A stretch of 64,000 bases of DNA from Tetradesmus obliquus. Its lineage: Eukaryota; Chlorophyta; Chlorophyceae; Sphaeropleales; Scenedesmaceae. Every line of letters starts with the position of its first letter. Within the stretch, counting starts at the first letter, position 1. A model generated the notes under the pieces. It was not told where the DNA came from and made no database searches. It worked only from the letters and a program-made list of their open reading frames with translations. Shown here piece after piece: positions 10,555 through 21,654 of this stretch. The stretch is from positions 1,324,501 through 1,388,500 of the forward strand of contig CP126191.1 in assembly GCA_030272155.1 (NCBI GenBank). The letters are read 5' to 3'. The translations under genes were made by a program, and so were the position numbers.

Positions 10555-13500
10555 CTACAGAACAAGGTGGTCATCTGCACCATCAATAGACTGTTGAGGT
10601 GCCAGAGAACTACTGCTGTCACTGATGACCTGCTGCTGCTGAACAGGAGCAACCAGCGGTGGAGCGACCTCAGGCACAGCACGTGCAGGCTGCAGTCCTG
10701 TCATTGCAGCTATGTACTGCACTGTGGCTTCAAAGGTGTAGTCTGCTGCATCTGCAGAGGATGCCTGCCAGGAGCCATTGGCGACATTGCCCTCCTCTGC
10801 CATGTCAATGCGCCTGTGCTGCTGCTGGTGGTTGTGAATGAAGTTGCTGTGTCCCTGTGTCTCCTCAGCAATGCGAGCCTTCCTGGTACTGGAGAGCCCC
10901 CTTGTGTCACGCGTCACCTGTGGGCTTGGGGCCTGCAAAGTGGCAGGTGCTCGAGATCCAGCAGATCCAGCAGCTGCCTGTACATGCACACGCTCGCTGC
11001 AATGCCCGGCGCTGCTGATGCACACTTCACCAGGAGGCCTGGCTGCCCACTCTGAGAGCCTGCCGCTGTTGCCAAGGCTGTCCCAGACATTTTGCGCAGA
11101 GCCTGGCTGTGGCATGACAGGCTGGTGCTGGTGCTGCTGCTGCCGCAGTGGGTGCTGCTGCCGCTGCTGTAGTGGGTGCTGTGGCTGTGGCTGTGGTGGC
11201 TGCTGCTGCTGTGGCGGCAGCGGGTCGCTGACACCGGTGAATCCAGCGAAAGAAGCCTGTATGCTGGCCCTGCTCCAGTAGTTGCTATGGCGTGTAGGCT
11301 GCAGGCACACGCTGTGGTTCGCTGCTGCCGGAATGAAAATGCACCACAGTGCAAACACCAGCCTTGTCACAAAGGTCCAGCACAGTACCAGTGCTAACCC
11401 CACAATCAGCACAGTGTGCGCAATCAAGCCGATGACAGCTGCAAGCACCAGAGTAATAACTGACCTTAGCCCATCAAGCATCAGCCAAGACACTGTCTGC
11501 AAATGCAGCCCAGAACCAGTGCAGCCCACCACAGGCCGGTTGCTTGTGCACTGGCACCAGCAGTCCAGTGGCAGCCGGACCTGACTGTGCAAAAGTCACT
11601 CTGGGCGAACCTCCTGCAGCTGCTTGTGAAGATGACGGCGCTGACATTGCCAGTTTGGCAGCTGTGTCTGGCGAGCCTGCCGCCACCAGCCCCAGCACTG
11701 CAGCCCTGCGGGCACGCTGCCAGCTGCCCTGCCCACCCCCAAGCCTGCCACTCAGCCGCAGGCTCACTGCAGCCGCGTTGCGAGACGCAGAGTGCCGGAG
11801 CTGCTGTGATGTGTCCATGCTGCTAGGCTGCTTGGTGGCCGCACCTTGCGGCATTGGATCTGATGTCGATGGCCTGCCTGAGCCTGCCCGGCTGTTGGGA
11901 TCCGGCTCCAATGCAGCTGCACCCCAGGTGTCACTGAGCCACATGCGATGGCCCTGTCGGGCATACCACAGCACACCGAACGGCACGTGTGCCACCAATG
12001 ACAGCAGAGCCAGCACGGATGCGATTGGAAATACAGTGCAGTGGAAAGCCAGCCACCCAACTTCAGCCGGGCCTGTGGCAATGAGCAGCTCAGGCGCGGC
12101 TGCTGCTGCAGCAGGGGTGTAGCCATCCAGCCCAGAAGGCAGCCACAGGGTTTTGAAGCACTGGGTGCGGACCCTGAAGCCGTTGGGGAGCCACAGCAGC
12201 AAAACCTGTAGGATGTTGGCTGGTGCTGGGGCCAGGCCGTGCCGGACTTGTTGGTGGTAGCACTGTGCAGCACAGAAGCAGAACGACAAGGAACGGCACA
12301 TGAAAGGTCACAAGGCACAGTACAAGGCAGTCACATATGCTCTATGCAGGATATGCATTGCTGTGGGCGGACCAGCTGAACTGCAGAGCGGCAAATTGCT
12401 GCGTACACAGAACACCAGCAATGCCCTTCGGCTAAGCAATGTTTCGACAGTTACCTGCTGCAAAGGAGTGCCACCAGCAATTGCATGGTCAGGTGCTGCA
12501 GGAAAAGCAGTGACAAAGGTGACATTCATTGCACCCACCTCCACAGTTTCTGCCTGCATCACCACTGTCTCTTTCTCGACAAACTCTGGCTGGTATGTGT
12601 GGTTGATGATGGCAATAAGCCTGTAACACCCAAGCAGCAAGCAGAGCAGCAATGCGTTATGTGCTGGTCCACTACAGCGGCATGCAATCTGGGAAGGTTG
12701 ATCTCCTGAACAGGCGGTGCAGGACACAGGTCAGTGTGCACAGCACTTCTCAGGCTGTAAGGTGGACCACCTCACCGCTGACGCAGAAGCAAGGCATCTG
12801 AACCAGTACACTCACAAGGCATCCGAACCATTACACTCACAAGGTCATGAGGAGGACGTTGACCACGCCTACGTACAGAATCTCAATAACCTGCAAGCAG
12901 TATTGGGCACCACAGTGTTGACGGTTACAGCCAGCCGGCCTGTTGACCAAGTGGCAAAAAGTACATGAAGCTGTAGGCAGGTTCAAGCACCGAACACAGG
13001 CAGGTGCAAGTACAAGATGCATGGTTGGTTGTTTGGCATAAAGCAATGTGATGACGCCGCAAGTTGCCACTTGAGTTGCAGTTGAAAGTCAACAGTTGTT
13101 TATGTGCACCATGCACTGAGCGGGCTTCTTTACCTGGCCCCAAATCTTCAGGAACGGGTTGTCAGCAGCATGTGTCTCAAACTCCTGCCACAGCAGGTGC
13201 AGGGGAGTGGTAGACAGCAGACCATATGGCGTTGTCACTAGGAAACAACGCAGGCCGGCATGCAATTGCAATGCGCGCTTGACAACGCCCTGTTGGCAGA
13301 GATTATCATTATAACATTGCCTGCTGTGGTGTCCGTAGCTAAGAAGGTTTTGAAAGGAAGATGCACCCGGATGTAGACGCTTTGTACATGCTGGGCGCTG
13401 ATGAATATTCATCTGTACAGCCGTAAACAGCAAAGCAGGCTCACCATAAGGTCCATGTTGCCGCCAGTGATGGCTACCAGCATCCGCAGTGACCCAGCCA

Positions 13501-16500
13501 GATTGCTGTACTCGGGCACCACATCCTGGTACACAGCGCACAGGGTGGTGCCAAATCCTAGCACCACTACCACCAGCACAGGCACCAGCACGCAAGCCTC
13601 CTCTGCTGCCTTGCGCAGGGTGCACAGCATCGCCCCAAGTTGGGCGCTCAGTGGCAGAATGATGATCAGCGCACGTGCCCATACCAGCACTGCAGGCAGG
13701 CAAGCAGGAAGAGTAGTGTGTGTGCCGCTGTGGTGAGTTCAGCACCGGAAACTGCATATAGATTCTTGTACACTGAGCAAAGTGGCTGGCAGGACGTTTC
13801 TATTTGACAGGCCAGCAGGCATTTCCAACTCTGCGGCACTGCTGCAGCTCACGTCTTGCGGCAAAGGCTGTGACGGCTCACCTGCACATGCTGACGCTGC
13901 TATCCACAGCCAAGTGAGCCCTGCCGCAGCCAGAGTGTGCAACTCCTCGGCGAGCTCGTGCTCAAGGCTGTGGCCACTGTGCAAAGCCAGCCTCTCAATT
14001 GACGCAAGCAGCAGCCCCAGCAGCCCAACGTTGACGAGCACATCGAGCTTGGCAGCGTGGTTGGACAAGAAGCGCCAGACGTTGTTGTGGTGTTGGTAGT
14101 GGATCTGGAAGATGATGTCTGTGGTGTTGCCAACCACCAAGCCTATGAAGCACACTACCCACCACCTGTGCCCCGCAAACAGAGGTTTCACATAGCCCAT
14201 CATGGCAGCCTGCAATAATGGAAAACAGAAACAGATTGAGTGTCAGATCATCTGGTACTGGCAGCCCATATGATCTGCTGCCTGCTTTTCAGGTGCCAGG
14301 TCAAGCACCCATTTACCACTGCCTGAAATCATGTTCAAACCAAATTACAGGTAGTTGAAGCAGCCGCTGCGACATCAAATCAAATGCAGCCATTGCAACA
14401 CAGCGCCATAAACATACCCCCAATGCTAGCACGACATGGTAGCTCACCTGGTACATGACCAAAAAGATAGCCTCAAACAGGCAGCGCACCAGCCAGCGGC
14501 CCCCGGGGTGCCAGCAGCGCTGCATGCAGCAGGGAAGAAGCAGCCCTGGCAAAGGGCTGCCTGCCGCTGCCTGCTATGCCCATGTTCTGCATCAGCTCCA
14601 AGCCTACGCCTGGGTTTAGCCATGGGTCATCATGCTTTGGCTTCTTGAAGCTGAGCGATGACAAGGTAGCTGAAGCACTGCTGCTCTGGCTGCTGCTATA
14701 GCCAGCCGCGGGTGAGCTTTGCCTGCAGGTGGCTGCTGTGCTGTTGCACAAACCCTGGCTGTCAAACTCCACGCCCTCAGCAAAAGGTCCTGGCCCTGTT
14801 TGCACAACAGCTTCTGCCTGTTGCAGGTAGGGATGCTGCTCTGCAATTGATGACTGGCGGCTGTTGAAGTCACTGGTAGTGTTTACAGTGCCTGGTGCAC
14901 AGACAGCCAAGCTGCAGATGGCGTCACCTGCTGCATACCCCCCTGCTGCACCTGCTTCTAGCATCATGCCTGCAGGCCAGCCGTCATGCCCTTCAGACAG
15001 GTTGCCAAGCCAGCTGCCAGGCTTGCTGCTGCTGTCAGCATTGCACCCAGCAGCAACATTGCTGCTGTTGTTTGCTGCACCGGCATCCATGAAGGCAGCT
15101 GCACTCATCAGCTTGAGTTTGCCCCTGCCCAGTGGCCGACTGCTAGACCTGCTGCTCCGATGCTTCATATCAAGGCCAGGGCGCTGATCACCTGCTTCAA
15201 CACCACCATGCACCAAAGTCTGCATCATCTGCAGCTCTGTGCCTTGCCATAGGCTCTGAGTATGTGCAAGGATAGCTGGAAGGCGGAAGAATGCTGCATC
15301 TCGCATCATGAGAGCAACAGTGTAGGGACTGCCATCGTGAATGGATAAGCTGCGCTCGCCTGCTCCGCGTCCGATGGACTTGATGACACGCTCATGCAGG
15401 CAATCTGCCAACATGTCCTGCACAGGCTTCCTGGCTTGCTGCTGCTGCGCTGCCCGAGGCGACAGTGCAGGCGCTAGCTGTGGTTGCTGCTGCTGCTGTT
15501 GTAGCCGCTGCAGCAGTGGTGCCACAGGCACATCGCAGAGGTTGAGCGCCTTCATGCTGCCGCTCCTCAAGTGCTCTGGCTCCCAGCCAGCATGCTCCTG
15601 CACGAGCTCCTGCACTAGGCTGTACTGCGCAGCCCTGAACTTAACAGCGAGCTTGAACATGTCCTGCTGCTGTGTCATGGCCTTTGATGCTGACACCACC
15701 TGCGAGCGGCACGTGACACATTGGTGTTGATGATGCATTAGGCACAAAATAGCTTATGGCATGTAGCGCGCTGACGGCCATCTGTAGCAGGGAGACTTTC
15801 AGTAAGCAGCAGGCATGAAGCCCCTGGAGGCGCTCAACATCCGCAAGACTGTTGCGGTATAGGCTACGCATTGACTACAGCTGCCTTTTATTAGCAAATC
15901 TGCAGCATGCTCTCTCACCTTCATGATGGCCTCCTTGATTGCAGCCACAGCAGACAGAGGGTTCCGGCGGGTGATGCAGTACCGCCCCAGCAGCACTTCA
16001 GCGTGCGCAATGTTGCCTGAAGACAGCAGGTGTGGCACCAGCCAGTGCAGCACCTGCAGCAGCAAACATGAGCAGCAGGTGTGCTTGCAGGAAGGACGCC
16101 AGATATAGAGCCCTTATCAGTCGCTGAGCTGAGGCGACACCAGGCATTGCATGCCATACCTGCAGCATGTTGGCGGTCGATGTGCTTCTTGCCATGGCCT
16201 TTGACCACTTGCAGGAGAGCACACATTTCAAGCACTGCCAGGTGCTAGCAAACAAGGCAACCATCTTGGTTTGCAACAGCACAGGAAACAAACAGCGCAT
16301 TCAAGACTAGAGACTCGACCCGTCACCGAGCACCACAGCAAAAAATGGTCAACAAATGAGTGCAAATATGCGTGTCCCCTTACCTCATGTGTGAGCTCAA
16401 CCTCCGTGCTCTGCACCACCAGTTGCGCCAGCGATGGCAGCTCTTCCAGCATGGCATACTGCAGGATCTGCTGGAGGCACACAGGGCCCAGCGCTGTACC

Positions 16501-18022
16501 CATGCCAGCCTCAACCAGCATGAGCAGCAGCTCATCATCACCAGCCAGCAGCACACGGCTCAGCAGGTCGCGTGCTGCAGTAGCATCCAGGGTCGAAGGG
16601 TCCAGCACACCTTCATCAACGTTGGTGTAGATCTGTTGCAGTGTAGCCGTGGCAGGGTTGCTGTCTTTTGAGTGCATGAGCTGCGTTGCAATGGATGCTG
16701 TCCGTCCAGGTCCGCCGGCAGACCCAGCTGTAGCACCACGCGCTGCGCAAAGGCACAGCACATAGCCGAAGGCAGGGGCACCAGAGCCTGAGCCTGCAGA
16801 CTCGGAGTTTGAAGGCACTGGCAGGGAGAGCTCAAAGCCAGATGAGTGGGGCCTGTGTGCGCGCCAGACTGTCAGGGCCTGTTCTTGGTACGGACGGCGC
16901 TGGTTGGTGAAGTTGAGGAACACCCGCTGCCGCAGGCAGAAACTCCAGCGCACCTGCAAGGAGGGCAGAAGGAAGCATGCAGGAAGCTGAAACTCAAGTA
17001 GTTCACCACCACAGATGGGCCAAACACCCACTTGTGCTAACTGAACTGTGTTTGGTCAGCCAACGGGCAAAGGCTGGTGCTCAACAGTCGTGAGCTGCTG
17101 AATGCATTTGTTAGGCCGTAAAGTGGTTCCTGCAAGCAGAGCACCATGCACCAATAGCAAGGCTGCATGCAGGAATCCTAACTGCCATAGGCAGATATGG
17201 CACCCTGGCAGTTATGGTGGTTGTCAGCTCCTGAACCATTGCTTACTTGAACCTCTGCGCCTCTGACCATTTCATACTCCTCAGTCAACCATGATGGTGG
17301 CTCCTGCAGGGCTGGCCACAGGATGCAGACGCGCATGGGCTGCATTCCTTTGACAAACAGCTCACTGCCACTGCTGCTGGCACCTCCGCCGACCCATCTT
17401 GCTCCAGTTGAGCTTGAAATGATGGAATCATCCACTGGTAGGCAGAGGACATCATCTTTCAGGATGGATGGCAAGCTTGTGACTGTGCTCAATGGTTCCC
17501 CTCTTCTGGACGTGTGCAGATTTACACAGCAGCGCAACCGCCTGAGAGGCAGTGGCACAGCTTGGCTGCCAGGCTGGTGCCATTCAGCATGTGCCAGCAA
17601 GCTGTGTGCATGGTGCATGGTGGTGCCTGTTTGAGCTGGGCTCTGTCAAGGCCCGGTCCAGTCCCAAATCTGTAGCATGCTGTAGCTGTCACATGAATTT
17701 CAAATAGGCTGGCTGCAAGGTGCTCCCCCGAGCTGAAAGAGATGAGGACGGTGTTTTTATTGGATGTCTCTCTATTTGTTTGTTCGGGCCACGTCTTCAG
17801 CGACGGCGTGTCAGGGGCTAGTCGAACGAGGCGCAACTCCAATCACACCGTGAACAGCACTGCAGGTATCAGCAAGAGGCTTTCATAAAAAAACCAGGTA
17901 AGGCGTGGCGGATCCCCGGTGGTCTTGTTACCTTGTGTATTGATGAGCCTAACCCCCGAGTAACTTTTGACAACTGCCGAATCAACTAGGATTTTGCCCT
18001 CAACCGCACGCATTGGCATCAT
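10555..18022 (-). CDS. TRP-like cation channel, multi-exon
   Basis: From the middle on, exons join cleanly: 16384-16953, 16160-16234, 15919-16053, an exon starting 15874 whose donor I cannot fix, 14608-15699, 14448-14519, 13882-14209, 13445-13689, 13134-13289, 12841-12890, 12455-12620, 11558-12262 and 10555-11496. Helical repeats come first, then six membrane segments: S1 FEAIFLVMYQ (14450), S2 WWVVCFIGLVVG, S3 LVNVGLLGLLLAS, S4 LTWLWIAASA, S5 ACVLVPVLVVVVLGF with pore helix AGSLRMLVAITGGNMDLM, and S6 ILYVGVVNVLLMTL joined to LIAIINHTYQ, the usual TRP/polycystin-type S6 end. Two more hydrophobic blocks follow (about 12000 and 11400), then a Gln-rich tail. The 5' end is tentative: ATG 18022, exon 17932-18022, an exon near 17820, and one ending at 17247. 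It is probably a non-selective, Ca2+-permeable channel; the gating stimulus cannot be read from the sequence. Confidence 0.8.
12791..12840 (-). repeat. Two 25-bp copies of the TRP S6-exon donor
   Basis: The real donor (CCTT|GTGAGTGTA, exon end 12841) is followed by two tandem 25-bp units, 12816-12840 and 12791-12815. Each ends in CCTT, so the CCTT|GTGAGTGTA junction is repeated once more 25 bases into the intron. Use of that second site would add 25 nt and shift the frame inside the S6 gate. Confidence 0.85.
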
Positions 18023-18408
18023 ACACGCCTTCACGTAACGAAGCTGCTGAGTCGTCACAATCACAGGCGTTCATACTTGGCAAAGTCTGGACTGCCGCAG
18101 TCAACTGCAGTCAACCTGTGTGCACTTGACAAGCTTTGACCAAACACTGTGCTGGCAGCTGGCATGATTGCAGGACAAAAAATCGCCAAACACAATGCTG
18201 CAGATCAGCAATTACATGTGCAAGCATCGATGGCCTTCACTTGTCTAGTAGACAAGTGCAGCCTGCTGAAACGCAGAGGTGCTGTTGATGTTGTCTGTAA
18301 GCAGTCACGTCCTGGCATCTCAATTTGCCAGACACACGAAAGCTAGGTGAATTAGGTTCATTGGCGGCAACCCCATACACCCTATCACGGTTGATACGTG
18401 AGAGGCCA
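18023..18408. other. Spacer between dCMP deaminase stop and TRP start
   Basis: Tandem minus-strand genes flank this 386-bp gap. It should contain the dCMP deaminase 3' UTR and the TRP promoter. I see no other feature, and the TRP start itself is uncertain. Confidence 0.4.
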
Positions 18409-21123
18409 TCACCTGCTGCTGCTGCCATGCTGGCCCAGGTGAATGCTGCGCTGCAGCGTGTGCTGCCTCAGCTTCACACCTGCCATCATCAGCAGCCGCT
18501 GCGATGCCACATAACTAGCGTCCAGGTCAGCAGTCGCCCCAACACTGAACGCCTGCTTCTTCTTCTGTTGCTTTGCCTGCTGATAGCCGCTGCTTGGCTG
18601 CGTTGAGCACTGCTGGTCTGCTGCGCTCACTGCTGCATCCATCCCGCACGCCGTGCTGCTGCCGCATCCGCTGTCCCCGCAGCAGTGGCTGCTGCTGCCG
18701 CTGCCACGGCCTGCATCTGCCTCTTCCAGCGCATCTGCTGCTGCCTCTTCTGCTGCTGCCTCCTCCATGGTGCCTGGCCGCTTGCCTGTAGGCTCCAGCT
18801 TGGCCTGCAACCAGCATCAGGAAGCAGCATGTGGGCATGATCAGCATCGCCCCAGCCATCACCAAGCACAAGCATAGACACACCATGCTTATGCACGCAG
18901 TGATTGCATGTTGCCCATTTGTACAGTTGGTGTGCATAGCTGCTGGCAGCCTGCGCATGACATTATGCATGCCACTTAAAAAATCCCCTGCTGCTGCAGC
19001 AGCTCTCACCTCATGGTACACCACCTCCCGGATGCCTGCCTGGATGAGCAGCTTGGCGCACTCGTTGCAGGGGAACAGGGTCACATAGATGCGCTGAGCA
19101 CAGCATGAGCAATAGCAGAAGCAGCAAACTGATCAGGCGTGGCACAACAAGACGAGGAAAACACCGTCAGGTACACATAGTAGTGCACCGGCCTATGAAC
19201 CGAGCCTGGGCATGCGACTTTGCGAACATGTACAGCTGCAGGCAGTCCGCACTAGAAGCCAGAGCAAATTGAGGCCGCTGTGTGCAAGATGCATGTGTGG
19301 GCGCTGCACAGTAGCTGCTTCAAGTGCATCAACACCATGTGAAAGCACAGGATAAAGAGAGCTCACCGCTCCTGTCACATGTGCCTGGTTCTTGTTCAGC
19401 AGCGCATTGGCTTCTGCATGCACCACCTGCGCAAAGTCACGCACAAGGTGCAGAGCAAAAAGTAACGTCACAACTCTCTGTCAACTGCTTTCAGGTGCCA
19501 ATCATCTGCACTACACAGTAAAACTACATGTACATCAGCAGGCTTGTAAACCAGAAAATGGTGATGTAACAGACCAGAGAGTCACCGCTTCACACCTCAT
19601 CCTCATGCACAGCAGGCAACACAGTCACCAAGCACTGCGGCTGGAGCCCGCCCAAACTGCGGCTCCTTCTCGTCAACACAGCACTGTACTAGCACACCTG
19701 CAAAAACAGGCTTACACCAGTCTGCAAACACTAAATGCTGTCTTCACAGAAGTGCTGTACAAGTGCAGTTGTGCGCTCACATAGGGGTACTTGGTGTCCA
19801 GGATGCTGCCCGACTCTGCGCGCTTGGCCCATGGCAGCCTGCTGTCCGCGCAGCCGCGGGGGAAGCCGTTGTAACCGATGCTGAGGATGATGTTCTCGTC
19901 GTTCACAATGCACGCGCCAACCTGCACAAACAGCAGCAGCAGCAGCAGCAGCAGGCACGCATGCAGTGTTGCTGCAGCACCTTGGCCCATAACGCACTCG
20001 TGGCACTGCTGCAGTGGCGCGTTCAAAGGCACTGTTGGAGTATCCCACAACAGAGTCAGCAGTAATAAGTGCTTCCCAGTCCGTGCAATGCAACCATGTT
20101 GACGTTATCTAACGGCCAGTCTGCAGCTGCTGCCAGCAGGGGCTCGCTGGCCAGCTGGCTGGCTGTAAATGGATGAAGCTATACAGTAAATGTAGCAAAA
20201 GCAATGGCTGTGCTCACCTGCTTGTTGGGGTCCTTGGAGCGCTCAGCACTGAGGAAGGCCACTGCCATGAAGTAATCGTCCCAGGACAGGTATCTGCACC
20301 AGCAGCAGCAGCAGAAGTAACACAGAGCAGGGGCGCAGGCAAGATCTTGTTAGACAGCGCTGTTGGCAGGGCTGGGGCAGATGCAGACATTGGAAAGCAG
20401 GCGAGCATGCTGCAGGCTGAACTTGAAAACTTAATGTGTGGCCAGCAGGCAGGCAGGCAGCGACTTGCACTGTTATCAGGTACACCAACCCTGCGCCCTC
20501 TGTTGTATGGCCGGTCCTTTTGCACCTGTTTGTCTACACACCGCCTTACACCGACTCAGGTCTGTCTGGCAGAGAGGCGTGCATCGTATACAGCACCACA
20601 TCCGCTGCTACTCCGTACCGTTGCAAGATGAAACAGCATGCATACAAACTCACGTGTGCCGTGCTCGCACATCGTAAGGGTCCGGCCGCTTTTGCGGGTT
20701 GATGGGGCTGAACAGCGCCACGTCTGCTGTTGTTCCTTGCTGCTGCTGCTGCTGCTGTTGCTGCTGAGACCTTTGCTGCGTTTGGTGCAAATGCTGCTGG
20801 TGCTGCTGTTGCTGTTGGTGCTGCTGCAGCTGGTCCTGCTGATGGTCAGGTACACCTGGCAGGCTGGGCTCTGGAGTGGCGCAAGAGGCCCTTGCTTGAA
20901 CAGCTGCCTCAAACGTGGATGTGGACATGTCATCACATTGCCTCTGCGCCAGCAGACGCTGCTGCAGCTCTAGCTTCTGCTGTTCTTGTTGCTGCTCTTG
21001 CTGTTGCAGCTGTTGGAGATACTTGGGAAGCAGGTATGCTGCTGCCAGGCCAGTTATTGTGCAGGAAATGGCAGCAGTGCTGGCCACCAGGGCGACGATT
21101 GACAGGCGGCCACCATCCGCCAT
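18409..21123 (-). CDS. DCTD: Deoxycytidylate (dCMP) deaminase, plant-type with N-terminal membrane anchor
   Basis: Six exons (20654-21123, 20218-20293, 19781-19921, 19367-19426, 19010-19093, 18409-18804) give 408 residues. The enzyme converts dCMP to dUMP for thymidylate synthesis. The zinc site is complete: HAEANALLN (H about 232, catalytic Glu 234) and PCNEC (Cys 258 and 261). Upstream are [19 protein letters not shown] and [24 protein letters not shown], as in plant orthologues. The N-terminus has one hydrophobic helix (residues 8-30), like the plant enzyme, followed by a long Gln-rich linker. Between the core and the C-terminal [19 protein letters not shown] block lies an extra acidic, Ala/Ser/Cys-rich insert of about 80 residues. 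ATG 21123 starts MADGGRLS and is the first in frame. The gene is divergent from the SR protein gene. Confidence 0.96.
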
Positions 21124-21654
21124 TTTCAATGGACTACTGAGACGGTAAGCTGACAGCGGCTGTTGGTGTCGCCGTTGGCCTCTTGCCTGAACTGCTCAGC
21201 AAATGCGTTCAAAAAGTAGTAACAGTGGATCGGCTTCTCCAAGCACAGTGCAGGCCGTTGAAATCCACAGACAAGTAAAGAAAGTATTTCTTTGCAGGTG
21301 AACGCTGTTGTGGGATAAGCTGCAGCGGCTTTCTGCGGTGTGCCCTCTTCTGGGGGGGAAATCAGCCCGTTTTGAAGTGCAGGCCAGCTTCAGTCACTCC
21401 CGGCTACCAAACCAACCGTAATGCAGTGTAGACGGTAACGTGCAGTCACCAAGCATGGGCTTCTGAGGCAGCCAGAACCCGGTTGGGTGTCAGGAACTGA
21501 CAAATGCTCAGTGTGAAGCCCTCGCCCTGCCCTCCGCCAGATCAGTCCCTCGACAGTGTGTTTCTGCAGACTTATACTAAAACAGGTTACTACCTGCCCG
21601 ATCACACACACAGGCAAGACAAAGCAGGTCGCAGTTGTTCCTTGCGTGCGCACC
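21124..21654. promoter_or_regulatory. Shared divergent promoter, dCMP deaminase / SR splicing factor
   Basis: Only 531 bp separate the two start codons, which point away from each other, so both promoters and 5' UTRs must fit here. I see no clear TATA box. An in-frame ATG at 21556 could extend the SR protein by 33 residues, but that extension has no resemblance to SR proteins. Confidence 0.6.
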
